64,000 bases of DNA, from NCBI GenBank assembly GCA_964638715.1, contig CAZWZF010000003.1, forward strand, positions 124,001 to 188,000, given 5' to 3'. This document shows, in pieces, positions 53,065 through 61,564 of the stretch. Within the stretch, counting starts at the first letter, position 1. Each line of letters starts with the position of its first letter. Source of the stretch: JBAXQQ01 sp037131695. GTDB taxonomy: Bacteria > Armatimonadota > Hebobacteria > CAIYQO01. A program made the translations under genes and the position numbers. Under the pieces are notes generated by a model. It ran no database searches. It saw only the letters and a list, made by a program, of their open reading frames with translations, and was not told the origin of the DNA.

Positions 53065-53669
53065 CTTCTTTTTGTTCCTACATACACCCGGTATCCTCCA
53101 CTGCCTTGTCCAACTTGCGTTATATCAGATAAATCTTCACCCATTATTTTTTTAAATGTTTCTGCACCTTGTTTTTTTCTGGCTACAAGGTATAATCTGC
53201 CATTATTATTCAGTCGCTTTGCTGATTCTCGTATTAATTCAAAAACAAGTGCATTACCGGTACGAATAGGGGGATTTGTGATAATCATATCAAATTGTTG
53301 GTCGGGAAAAGCTGTAAATCCCGCACCTTCTAAAATCATTACATTTGATACTTTATTAAGTTCAGCATTTTTAATTGATAATTCAATGGCACGTTGATTT
53401 GGGTCAGACATGTATAATGCAGCTAATGGCATATTAAATGCTGTAACGATTCCAATAACTCCGTATCCGCATCCTAAATCAAGAATTGTAGATGCATTTG
53501 AAAAATCGATTGCTTTTATTAATTCTATAGTACCCGGATCTACATGATCACGTGAAAAGACACCATGATCAGTCCAAAATGAGTATTCGCGTCCAAGGAT
53601 ACGAGAAGTAATTTTCTGCATATCACTGGAAGAGGTTGGATTTGTGGTATAATAATGTTCGTTGTTCAT
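53061..53669 (-). CDS. Class I SAM methyltransferase, RsmC/YbxB-like
   Basis: 202 residues. The SAM-binding motif DLGCGYGVIGIV and the post-motif MIITNPPIRTG (NPPI variant of the N-x2-Y/I adenine/guanine methyltransferase motif) identify the RsmC-like family, which methylates guanine in 16S rRNA (B. subtilis YbxB is a short homologue). The N-terminal half-domain of full RsmC is missing, as in YbxB. I start at 53669 (MNNEHYYTT), because an upstream extension would run through a tRNA gene. There is no clear Shine-Dalgarno. It lies 32 nt after tRNA-Gln on the same strand. Confidence 0.85.
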   Translation of the reverse strand: MNNEHYYTTNPTSSSDMQKITSRILGREYSFWTDHGVFSRDHVDPGTIELIKAIDFSNASTILDLGCGYGVIGIVTAFNMPLAALYMSDPNQRAIELSIKNAELNKVSNVMILEGAGFTAFPDQQFDMIITNPPIRTGNALVFELIRESAKRLNNNGRLYLVARKKQGAETFKKIMGEDLSDITQVGQGSGGYRVYVGTKRS

Positions 53670-53701
53670 AAATGAAATACTGAATGTTTTATGAAGTATG
53701 G

Positions 53702-53774
53702 CTGCCCGGGAACGGGTCGAACGTTCAACCTTAGGATTCAAAGTCCTCTGCGCTGCCAATTGCGCCACCGGGCA
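53702..53774 (-). tRNA. tRNA-Gln (anticodon TTG)
   Basis: A 73-nt cloverleaf on the minus strand. The acceptor TGCCCGG pairs with CCGGGCA plus discriminator G, the D-arm GGCGCAATTGGCAGCGC is present, the anticodon loop CTTTGAA carries TTG (plus-strand CAA at 53739-53741), and the T-arm has GTTCGAC with a closing stem. CCA is not encoded. Confidence 0.95.
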
Positions 53775-53785
53775 GTAACACGTGA

Positions 53786-53815
53786 ATTATACTTTTATTT
53801 CATATTATCGGTCAA
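53786..53815 (-). promoter_or_regulatory. Predicted promoter of tRNA-Gln
   Basis: On the minus strand TTGACC (-35, 53810-53815), an 18-nt spacer and a perfect TATAAT (-10, 53786-53791), ending 11 nt before the tRNA 5' end. It can drive both the tRNA and the methyltransferase gene. Confidence 0.65.
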
Positions 53816-53878
53816 TATTATTTTGAGTCAGAAGGTGAAAAATAATAAGTATCTAATTACTATAGAGGAGAAAAATTA

Positions 53879-54517
53879 ATGTTAAAATATTTTTTGTTAG
53901 TAATATTGCCCTTAATCTTAATTTTTATTGCTTTTACACAACCAGAGATTGTTGAAAATGGTCAACCCTCTGATAGTGCAAAACCTGGTACTTTAACAAC
54001 TGTAGGTGAAGGTTCTCTTGTTATTAATGCATACGTAAGTCAAATCAGTGCCAAAGTGACAGGTGATATTATCATTACTGCCAGATCAAAAGATAAAATT
54101 AAAATTACCGGTAATACCATTAAGCCAGAAGTTTTAACAGATGAAGATATCGACAAATATTTACCAGGATTAGCTGCCAATGCAGTGACTAAAGCTGCCG
54201 CTAAAAAGGCAGGTTATCTTATTTATCGTGGCGTAGACGGTGAAGTAAAATTAAACGATAATCGTTTTTATATGAAATGTATTGGAACGATTAAAGAGAT
54301 GACTGCATTTGGAATTGGTGTTGCATATTTTGATGGCGAAGGAAAATATAAAGTTACTAAAGAGGGATCCGACGAAATAGTAGAGCAGGAATGGCAAAAA
54401 CTTACTGATGCTGATGATAATGCTGACAATAATAAAAAGAAGAAAAAACAAATCTTAAAACCAGTTATTTATGGTGATTATAAAATAAAAGCGAAACCCA
54501 ACCCCAAAAATAAGTAA
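53879..54517 (+). CDS. Secreted or membrane-anchored hypothetical protein
   Basis: 212 residues, not recognised. A hydrophobic N-terminus (LKYFLLVILPLILIFIAFT) is a signal peptide or anchor. The next domain is beta-rich (GEGSLVINAYVSQISAKVTG, IKITGNTIKPEVL) and is followed by a lysine-rich tail (KKKKKQILKPVIYGDYKIKAKP). GGAGAAAAATT precedes the ATG. It ends at a hairpin facing clpC. Confidence 0.65.
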   Translation: MLKYFLLVILPLILIFIAFTQPEIVENGQPSDSAKPGTLTTVGEGSLVINAYVSQISAKVTGDIIITARSKDKIKITGNTIKPEVLTDEDIDKYLPGLAANAVTKAAAKKAGYLIYRGVDGEVKLNDNRFYMKCIGTIKEMTAFGIGVAYFDGEGKYKVTKEGSDEIVEQEWQKLTDADDNADNNKKKKKQILKPVIYGDYKIKAKPNPKNK

Positions 54518-54525
54518 CTTTTATT

Positions 54526-54553
54526 CTCCCCTTTGGATTTATTCAAAGGGGAG
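54526..54553. terminator. Hairpin terminator between convergent genes
   Basis: 10-bp stem CTCCCCTTTG/CAAAGGGGAG with an 8-nt loop, immediately 3' of both the secreted hypothetical gene and clpC. T-tracts are weak. Confidence 0.65.
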
Positions 54554-54558
54554 GTAGT

Positions 54559-56988
54559 TTACTGAATTTTTCCATCAACTAAATCAAGTTTTATAATTTC
54601 ATCATCTTTATATTTACCTTCCAGTATTCCTCGTGAGATATGATTTTCAATTTGTTTTTGAATTATTCTTCGCAATGGTCTTGCACCATAAGCCGGATCA
54701 TAACCATCATTTGCTAATTTCAATCGCACAGCATCTGATATTTCAAGATGTAAGTTGCGTTCTGACAAATTTATTCTAACTTTATCTATCATCATATCAA
54801 CAATCTGTACAATTTCTTCTAATTTTAACGGTAAAAATACAACGATTTCATCGATTCTATTTAACAATTCTGGCCTGAAAATATGTTTTAAATCCTGAGT
54901 TGCTTTTTCCTGCATGGATTCATAACTATTTTCTGATATTTCATCATCACCAACAGAAAAACCAAATCGCTGCTGTTGACCAATTATATGAAGACTACCG
55001 ATATTGCTGGTCATAATAATCACACAATTTTTAAAATCAGCAATTCGTCCAACATTATCTGTTAATCTGCCATCTTCGAGTAATTGCAATAAAATATTGA
55101 ATACATCTGGATGTGCTTTCTCAATTTCATCAAACAGAATTACTCGGTATGGCCGTCTGCGTACTTGTTCAGTTAATTGCCCGCCTTCATCAAAACCGAC
55201 ATAACCTGGCGGTGCCCCAATTAACCTTGATATTGAATGTTTTTCCATATATTCTGACATATCAATTCTTATCATCGCATCTTCATCATTAAACATAAAT
55301 TCAGCTAATGCGCGAGCTAACTCTGTCTTACCAACGCCAGTCGGACCCATGAAAACAAATGAGCCGATTGGACGCTTAGGGTCTTTTAAACCAGCTCTTG
55401 CGCGCCTTATAGCCTCTGAGATGACACCGATGGCATAATCTTGACCAACGACACGTTTATGCAAATCTTCTTCCATTTGCAGCAATCGGGAAGACTCTTC
55501 TTCAAACATCCGTTTTACCGGAATACCGGTTGCTCTTTCGATAAGTTCAGCAATTTCATCTTTAGTTACAACAGGAACAATAGGGGATGGACGTTTTTCT
55601 GCTTCTATTTTTTTTACTTGTTCCTGCAAAGCTGCAATATCCTGTTTGTAATGTGCAGCCTGTTCATAATTTTGTTTTAATGCAGCTTCGTCCCGAAGAT
55701 TTTCGAGATTCAATATCTTTTGTTCTAATTCTCTAACATCACCAGGAATAAAAATCACTTCAATATGCTTTCTTGCGCCTGACTCATCAATCAAATCAAT
55801 TGCTTTGTCTGGTAAAAACCTGTCAGGAATATATCGGGCAGATAAAGTCACGGCAGCCTCTAAAGCATCATCAGTATATGTTATCTCATGATGTTTTTCA
55901 TATCGTTCCTTCAAACCATGCAAAATCTTAATCGCATCTTCAATAGATGGTTCATCAACAAAAACTGGTTGAAATCGTCTTTCCAATGCGGAGTCTTTTT
56001 CAATATATTTTCGATATTCATCAAGAGTAGTAGCTCCAACACATTGCAATTCACCGCGTGCTAATGCCGGTTTCATCATATTGGATGCATCTATAGCGCC
56101 TTCTGAAGCTCCAGCGCCTACAACAGTATGAAGTTCATCAATAAATAATACGATTTCACCTTGTGCCTGGCGAATTTCATCCATTACAGCTTTCATTCGT
56201 TCTTCAAATTCACCACGAAACTTTGAACCGGCAACCATGCTTGATAAGTCGAGTGCTATTACTCTTTTATTTTTTAAAGTCTGTGGTACTTGATTTTGTA
56301 TAATGGCTTGCGCCAAACCTTCAACTATAGCCGTTTTACCTACACCGGGTTCACCTATCAAAGCAGGATTATTTTTTGTTCTTCGCGATAATATCTCTAT
56401 CACGCGGCGAATCTCATTATCACGGCCAATAACCGGGTCAAGCTTGCCTTCTCTCGCCAATGTTGTAAGATCACGGCTATATTTAGATAACGCTTTATAT
56501 TGTCCTTCTGCATTAGGACTATTTACCCGTGAACTGCCGCGTACTGATAAAACACCACGACGTGCTGATTCTTTATTTATTCCAAACTGGTTTAAAATTC
56601 TTGCTCCAGGTGAAGTACCTTCTTCAGCTATTGCGATAAGTATATGCTCTGTAGCGACATATTCATCACCCATTTGCCGAGCAATGTCCCAACATATTTC
56701 ACTGATTACTTTCTGAGCTGCCGGAGTAAGATATACCTGCATTTGGCGGGAATTTTTACTTACTGAAACTTTAGGTAATTTTTCCAATGTTCTTTTGATT
56801 TCGTCTGTAAAAGTAACAACATCAACATGTAATTCATCTAATATCTTGGGTACTGTTCCTTCCGGTTGTTCCATCATAGCCAACAACAGGTGGTCGGTAT
56901 CCATTTGCATGTGGCCATAACGTTCTAATATGGCCTGTGATATCATTAATAGTTCTTGTGCTTTATCTGTAAATTTGTTGAAATCCAT
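54559..56988 (-). CDS. clpC: ClpC-type AAA+ chaperone/unfoldase
   Basis: 809 residues. Two Clp N-repeats (about 1-150) are followed by AAA-1 with Walker A GEPGVGKTA and Walker B VLFIDELHTV, a short middle domain (about 415-470) carrying a UVR-like motif (NYEQAAHYKQDIAAL), and AAA-2 with GPTGVGKTELARALAEFMF. The short middle domain and total length favour ClpC over ClpB. A QRFGFSVGD segment sits where the ClpP-docking loop (LGF-type) is expected. Family role: hexameric unfolding of proteins for ClpP. It is the last gene of the dnaK operon, 5 nt after rsmI. Confidence 0.9.
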   Translation of the reverse strand: MDFNKFTDKAQELLMISQAILERYGHMQMDTDHLLLAMMEQPEGTVPKILDELHVDVVTFTDEIKRTLEKLPKVSVSKNSRQMQVYLTPAAQKVISEICWDIARQMGDEYVATEHILIAIAEEGTSPGARILNQFGINKESARRGVLSVRGSSRVNSPNAEGQYKALSKYSRDLTTLAREGKLDPVIGRDNEIRRVIEILSRRTKNNPALIGEPGVGKTAIVEGLAQAIIQNQVPQTLKNKRVIALDLSSMVAGSKFRGEFEERMKAVMDEIRQAQGEIVLFIDELHTVVGAGASEGAIDASNMMKPALARGELQCVGATTLDEYRKYIEKDSALERRFQPVFVDEPSIEDAIKILHGLKERYEKHHEITYTDDALEAAVTLSARYIPDRFLPDKAIDLIDESGARKHIEVIFIPGDVRELEQKILNLENLRDEAALKQNYEQAAHYKQDIAALQEQVKKIEAEKRPSPIVPVVTKDEIAELIERATGIPVKRMFEEESSRLLQMEEDLHKRVVGQDYAIGVISEAIRRARAGLKDPKRPIGSFVFMGPTGVGKTELARALAEFMFNDEDAMIRIDMSEYMEKHSISRLIGAPPGYVGFDEGGQLTEQVRRRPYRVILFDEIEKAHPDVFNILLQLLEDGRLTDNVGRIADFKNCVIIMTSNIGSLHIIGQQQRFGFSVGDDEISENSYESMQEKATQDLKHIFRPELLNRIDEIVVFLPLKLEEIVQIVDMMIDKVRINLSERNLHLEISDAVRLKLANDGYDPAYGARPLRRIIQKQIENHISRGILEGKYKDDEIIKLDLVDGKIQ

Positions 56989-56993
56989 GATAT

Positions 56994-57719
56994 TTACCTC
57001 ACATCAGGATCTTCTTCCTTGATAAATTTTTTGTTATTTCCTGCTATAACTATAACAACTTCACCTTTTATAGTAGTATCCGTGAAAGCTGCTATTAATT
57101 CTGATAAGGTTCCGCGATGTATTTTTTCATAAATTTTTGTTAATTCAATACATACAGCAGCCATTCTATTACCATATACCATGTGTGCATCTTTTAATAA
57201 ATCGATGACACGGGTAGGGGCTTCGTAATAAATCATTGTATGCGGTAGTTCTTTGTCTATCGCCATGAAATTCTGTCGCTTACCGCTTTTGCGAGGTGGG
57301 AAACCTTTAAATGTAAAAGATGATACTGGCAAACCTGATGATATAAGTGCAATAGGCAGTGCAGATGCACCAGGGATTACTTCGACTTCATAACCATTAG
57401 TAATGGCACTATTAACGGCTGTGTATCCTGGATCACTTATGCCTGGGTATCCTGCATTTGAGCATAAACCTACATTATAACCATCGCGCAAAAGTGATAA
57501 TATTCTGTAGGCAGCATTATCTTCATTATATTCATGATTGGAAAAAATAATTTTAGGTCTTGTTATATTAAATTTATCAAATAATATTTTCGTATGGCGT
57601 GTATCTTCACATGCTAATGCATCAACTTCACCTAACATGCGAATTGCTCGTATACTTATATCTTCCAGATTACCAATAGGTGTCGCTATCACTATTAATT
57701 TGCCAATTTTATCTGTCAT
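56994..57719 (-). CDS. rsmI: 16S rRNA (cytidine(1402)-2'-O)-methyltransferase
   Basis: 241 residues of the tetrapyrrole-methylase fold with the RsmI pattern GKLIVIATPIGNLEDISIRA, CEDTRHTKILFDKF, CSNAGYPGISDPGY, VEVIPGASALPIALISSGLP and FKGFPPRKSGKR. It methylates the 2'-OH of C1402 in 16S rRNA. I start at 57719 (MTDKIGKL), 1 nt after the hspR stop; an upstream in-frame start would lie inside hspR. Lying between hspR and clpC, it appears to be under heat-shock control. Confidence 0.93.
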   Translation of the reverse strand: MTDKIGKLIVIATPIGNLEDISIRAIRMLGEVDALACEDTRHTKILFDKFNITRPKIIFSNHEYNEDNAAYRILSLLRDGYNVGLCSNAGYPGISDPGYTAVNSAITNGYEVEVIPGASALPIALISSGLPVSSFTFKGFPPRKSGKRQNFMAIDKELPHTMIYYEAPTRVIDLLKDAHMVYGNRMAAVCIELTKIYEKIHRGTLSELIAAFTDTTIKGEVVIVIAGNNKKFIKEEDPDVR

Positions 57720-57720
57720 T

Positions 57721-58044
57721 TTACCAATCCTGTGTAACACGTTTCAGCCGACGTTTTGATTGTTCTTTTACGCGCAATACTTCTTCTTGCAGTTCGTCAA
57801 TCTTGTCGAGTAATTTTAAAATCACATCAACACCGGCAAGATTTACCCCTAACTCATCTTTTAAACGCTGAATCTGTCGTAAACGTTCTATATCATGAAT
57901 TGAGAACATTCTAATATGCCCTCGGCGTTGTGGTGTAATCAAACCAATTCTTTCATATAATCTGATAGTTTGTGGGTGTATAGATATCATTGTGGCAACC
58001 ACACTGATTACATATAATGGAATATCTTTATCGTAATCTGTCAT
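57721..58044 (-). CDS. hspR: HspR-type MerR-family heat-shock repressor
   Basis: 107 residues. A MerR winged helix (VATMISIHPQTIRLYERIGL, RRGHIRMFSIHDIERLRQI) is followed by a short coiled coil (LDKIDELQEEVLRVKEQSKR). The PLYVISVVATMISIHPQTIR opening and the position after dnaJ are those of HspR, which represses dnaK operons by binding HAIR elements with DnaK as corepressor. A matching HAIR element overlaps the dnaK promoter at 61020-61040. The start is 1 nt after the dnaJ stop. Confidence 0.92.
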   Translation of the reverse strand: MTDYDKDIPLYVISVVATMISIHPQTIRLYERIGLITPQRRGHIRMFSIHDIERLRQIQRLKDELGVNLAGVDVILKLLDKIDELQEEVLRVKEQSKRRLKRVTQDW

Positions 58045-58045
58045 T

Positions 58046-59044
58046 TTATTTACCCTTATGCAAACGCTGCAATTCTACAAGCAATGCTTCTTCGGCTTCA
58101 GAAATTGTTTTGGGTACAGTAATTTTTACTCGTGCATAAAAATCGCCGTTTTCTTCTGAATTTTTCTTTGGCATACCTTTACCACGGATTCTTAGTTTTG
58201 CACCTGATGATGTACCGGCTGGTATTTTCATGTTTACTGATCCATCAATTGTATGAACAGTTACTTCACCACCCAGAATAGCATCAAGGTATGAAACATT
58301 CAAATCAGAATATATATCATCATCTTTTAACTCGAAATGACTATCAGAATGTATTTTAACTATCAGGTACAGATCACCAGGCTGCCCCCCCATCATTCCC
58401 GGGGATCCCTGACCTTGCAATCGTATTTTTTGACCTTCCCGGATACCTTTAGGAATTTTAACTGTCAATTTTTTAGGGGTGATAGTTGCACCGCGTCCGC
58501 CACAAGCAGGACATGCTGTGTTATTAGCATATCCGGTACCACCGCACATTCTGCAATTTTCTTGTGTTTGAATAGTTATCCCATGCTCAGCACCATGAAA
58601 TGCATCATGCAGCGAAACGGATATTTCATATTCTGAATCATCACCTTTAGTTGGTCCACGCCTTGATTGGGCGTGACCGCCACCTAATAAGTCACTTAGT
58701 ATATCGCTGAAACCGCCTGCATTAAAATTAAAGCCTTCAGATGTTCTATGCTGACCACCACCAGTTCTACCTGTTCCACCTGGATTAAAATTGTATCCTG
58801 CTTCTGCGGCGTTTTTCCAACCATCACCGAGATGACCGTATTGATCATATTTTTTCCGCATATCGGAATCAGATAATACTTCATAAGCTTCAGCAATTTC
58901 TTTAAATTGGTCTTCAGAACTTTTATTGCCAGGATTTACATCCGGGTGATGCTTACGGGCAAGACGACGATAAGCAGACTTGATTTCTTTATCAGATGCG
59001 GTTTTAGGAACGCCTAAAACTTTATAGTAATCTTTAGCTGCCAT
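58046..59044 (-). CDS. dnaJ: DnaJ/CbpA-like Hsp40 co-chaperone with reduced zinc finger
   Basis: 332 residues. The J-domain has HPD at 33-35 (ARKHHPDVNPG), then a G/F-rich region (75-130). Only two of the four CxxCxGxG repeats of DnaJ are present (C164/C167 in CRMCGGTG and C178/C181 in CPACGGRG), giving one zinc site at most. The C-terminal substrate domains follow (GIREGQKIRLQGQGSPG, LDAILGGEVTVHTIDG). It stimulates DnaK ATPase and delivers clients. It lies 21 nt after dnaK and 1 nt before hspR. Confidence 0.93.
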   Translation of the reverse strand: MAAKDYYKVLGVPKTASDKEIKSAYRRLARKHHPDVNPGNKSSEDQFKEIAEAYEVLSDSDMRKKYDQYGHLGDGWKNAAEAGYNFNPGGTGRTGGGQHRTSEGFNFNAGGFSDILSDLLGGGHAQSRRGPTKGDDSEYEISVSLHDAFHGAEHGITIQTQENCRMCGGTGYANNTACPACGGRGATITPKKLTVKIPKGIREGQKIRLQGQGSPGMMGGQPGDLYLIVKIHSDSHFELKDDDIYSDLNVSYLDAILGGEVTVHTIDGSVNMKIPAGTSSGAKLRIRGKGMPKKNSEENGDFYARVKITVPKTISEAEEALLVELQRLHKGK

Positions 59045-59065
59045 CGTCGTCTCCCATTAAATTAA

Positions 59066-60964
59066 TTATTTATTTTCTTTGTATTCTGCGTCAATCACAT
59101 CGTCGCCAGCATTTTTATCTGCTGAAGATGCGCCTGTTGTTTCAGCACCAGGTGTTTCTGCTGCTGCAGTAGCTTCGTAAATACGTTGTGCAATTGGCGA
59201 CATCGCTTTTTGAAGATTTTCAATTTCATTCTTAATGGCTTGAACATCTTCACCTGTTGCAGCATCTTTCAATGCTTTTATAGCCGCTTCAACAGCAGTT
59301 TTCTCATCAGGTGTTATTTTTTCACCTAAATCAGTTACTTGTTTCTCTGATTGATAAACTAAAGTATCAGCCATGTTTTTTGTCTCAGCTATTTCACGTT
59401 TTCGCTTATCTTCTTCTGCGTGCGCCTTTGCTTCATCTACCATTCTTTCGACTTCGCTCTTATCTAATGTGCCGGCACCAGTAATGGTAATGCTCTGCTG
59501 CCGATTTGTAGCCTGGTCCTTCGCACTAACATTGACAATACCATTCGCGTCAATATCAAATGTTACTTCAATTTTGGGTACACCACGTGGTGCTGATGGC
59601 AGACCGGTAAGATCAAATTGTCCAAGCAGGCGATTTTCCCGTGCCATTTCGCGCTCACCTTGATATACCATAATAGTAACTGCTGTCTGAAAATCAGCAT
59701 AAGTGGTATATGTTTCGGTCTTACGGGTAGGAATAGTTGTGTTGCGGTCAATCATCTTAGTAAAGATACCGCCTGCTGTTTCAATACCTAATGACAATGG
59801 GGTAACATCTAACAAGACAATATCAGACCGTTCACCAGCAAGTACTGAACCTTGTACTGCTGCACCTACAGCAACTACTTCATCCGGGTTTACACCACGA
59901 TGTGGTTCTTTACCTGCCAATTTTCTGGCTAATTCTACAACCATTGGCATACGCGTTGAACCACCGACCATGATAATTTCATCAAGATCAGTAATGCTAA
60001 GTCCAGCATCTTTTACAGCGTTATGGAAAGGCGCAACCATGCGATCAATCAGGTCTTGGCATAATTCCTCGAACTTCGCACGTGTAATTGTCGTATCAAG
60101 ATGTTTGGGACCATTCTGGTCAGCTGTTACATAAGGCAGGTTGATATTAGTCTGAACCATACTTGATAATTCGATTTTTGCTTTTTCAGCCGCTTCACGT
60201 AATCTTTGCAATGCCTGACGATCTTGGCGCAAATCAATCCCTTGTTCTTTTTTGAATTCATCAGCCATCCAATGAACTAACTTTTCATCCCAATCGTCTC
60301 CACCCAGGTGGGTATCGCCGTTGGTTGATTTTACTTCAAATACACCATCACCAACATCCAGAACAGATACATCAAAAGTTCCACCGCCAAGATCCCAAAC
60401 CAAAATTGTTTCATCTTTCTTTTTATCAAGACCATAAGCAAGTGATGCAGCGGTTGGCTCATTAATGATACGCAATACTTTCAAACCTGCGATTTCGCCG
60501 GCAACTTTTGTAGCATTTCGCTGAGCATCATTAAAATATGCAGGCACGGTAATAACTGCTGAATCTACTTTTTCCCCAAGATATGTTTCAGCATCTGATT
60601 TTAATTTTTGTATAATCATTGCCGAGATTTCTTCTGGGGTATATGTTTTGCCTTGAACTTCTACTGATACGGCACCGCTTGTTCCTGAAATTACTTTATA
60701 AGGTACCATGCCGCGCTCACTGCTTACTTCGTCAAATCTGCGTCCGACAAAGCGTTTAATTGAAAATACTGTATTTTCAGGATTAATGGTGGCCTGACGC
60801 TTTGCAGTTTGACCGACTAATCTTTCACCACTTTTTGTAAACGCAACTACTGAAGGGGTTAACCGGCTACCTTCTGCATTTGTAATTACGGTTGGTTCGC
60901 CACCTTCCATAACAGCGACCACGGAATTTGTCGTTCCTAGGTCGATTCCAATAACTTTACCCAT
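59066..60964 (-). CDS. dnaK: Chaperone protein DnaK (Hsp70)
   Basis: 632 residues. MGKVIGIDLGTTNSVVAVME opens the ATPase domain. Signatures include NEPTAASLAYGLD, IVWDLGGGTFDVS-type VWDLGGGTFDVSVLDVGDG, and VGGSTRMPMV. The substrate domain and an acidic DAEYKENK-type tail (VIDAEYKENK) follow. The start is the ATG at 60964 with GGAGG 8 nt upstream; an earlier in-frame start lacks an RBS. It heads the operon dnaK-dnaJ-hspR-rsmI-clpC. No grpE lies between dnaK and dnaJ, unlike Streptomyces. Confidence 0.98.
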   Translation of the reverse strand: MGKVIGIDLGTTNSVVAVMEGGEPTVITNAEGSRLTPSVVAFTKSGERLVGQTAKRQATINPENTVFSIKRFVGRRFDEVSSERGMVPYKVISGTSGAVSVEVQGKTYTPEEISAMIIQKLKSDAETYLGEKVDSAVITVPAYFNDAQRNATKVAGEIAGLKVLRIINEPTAASLAYGLDKKKDETILVWDLGGGTFDVSVLDVGDGVFEVKSTNGDTHLGGDDWDEKLVHWMADEFKKEQGIDLRQDRQALQRLREAAEKAKIELSSMVQTNINLPYVTADQNGPKHLDTTITRAKFEELCQDLIDRMVAPFHNAVKDAGLSITDLDEIIMVGGSTRMPMVVELARKLAGKEPHRGVNPDEVVAVGAAVQGSVLAGERSDIVLLDVTPLSLGIETAGGIFTKMIDRNTTIPTRKTETYTTYADFQTAVTIMVYQGEREMARENRLLGQFDLTGLPSAPRGVPKIEVTFDIDANGIVNVSAKDQATNRQQSITITGAGTLDKSEVERMVDEAKAHAEEDKRKREIAETKNMADTLVYQSEKQVTDLGEKITPDEKTAVEAAIKALKDAATGEDVQAIKNEIENLQKAMSPIAQRIYEATAAAETPGAETTGASSADKNAGDDVIDAEYKENK

Positions 60965-61010
60965 TTTAATTTCCTCCAATTATCTGCTTATAGCAGTTGT
61001 TTGCATTCGA

Positions 61011-61039
61011 ATAATATTACTTGAGTCATTTCTTGTCAA
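61011..61039 (-). promoter_or_regulatory. Promoter of the dnaK operon
   Basis: On the minus strand a perfect TTGACA (61034-61039) and TATTAT (61011-61016) are separated by exactly 17 nt. It is a strong vegetative-type promoter, overlaid by the HspR operator. Confidence 0.85.
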
Positions 61040-61040
61040 G
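61020..61040. promoter_or_regulatory. HAIR-like HspR operator
   Basis: CTTGAGT-N7-TGTCAAG, against the consensus CTTGAGT-N7-ACTCAAG: the left half is perfect and the right half differs at two positions. It covers the -35 and spacer of the dnaK promoter, and an HspR gene lies in the same operon. Confidence 0.85.
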
Positions 61041-61082
61041 TATATTTATATATATCCGATTATATCTTCTTTTAAACACAAA

Positions 61083-61117
61083 AAAATACCGACTTATAAA
61101 AAAAGCCGGTATTTTAA
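61083..61117 (-). terminator. Terminator of rpmB
   Basis: Stem AAAATACCG-(G/A)-CTT with AAG-(T/C)-CGGTATTTT, then a T-run on the minus strand, 20 nt downstream of the rpmB stop. Confidence 0.85.
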
Positions 61118-61136
61118 AAACTTTATTTTCAGGTTA

Positions 61137-61331
61137 TTAATATGATTTAATTACTTTATTTGCTTTTAAACAACCTGTGCATACATTTACGCGACTGGGT
61201 GTGCCCTTCTCGTTACGGACGCGAACTTGCTGGATATTTGGTTTCCAGGTACGTCTGGTCCGGATATGTGAGTGGCTGACGCTGTAGCCCGCCTGTGTTC
61301 CTTTGCCGCAAATTTCACAACGTGTAGCCAT
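61137..61331 (-). CDS. rpmB: 50S ribosomal protein L28
   Basis: 64 residues, MATRCEICGKGTQAGYSVSH, with RTRRTWKPNIQQVRV and a C-terminal VCTGCLKANKV. The zinc-binding (C+) form is retained: CEIC near the start and CTGC near the end. AAGGAG precedes the ATG. It is a monocistronic structural ribosomal protein, upstream of and on the same strand as the dnaK operon, separated by its own terminator. Confidence 0.97.
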   Translation of the reverse strand: MATRCEICGKGTQAGYSVSHSHIRTRRTWKPNIQQVRVRNEKGTPSRVNVCTGCLKANKVIKSY

Positions 61332-61564
61332 GGTAAAGAGTTCTCCTTTTTAATATCGCCCGTTGTTTTATCGGGCACAACGCAATAAAGTATACATAAA
61401 TTTCATTTGTTATGCAATAGTTTGATGTAAAAATCTATGTTTTTTTACTATTTTATTGCTGAAAAATGAATAAATACTAATATTTTAAAATGGGGTAGGG
61501 TAGTACAAAGATATTGTACCAGATTTCTTTTTCAATTTTCAGTTATTTTTTCTATAATTAATTT

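Noticed and set aside
53670..53768. Longer start for the RsmC-like methyltransferase
   Set aside because: The extra codons are the tRNA-Gln gene read through; its cloverleaf is complete and has its own promoter.
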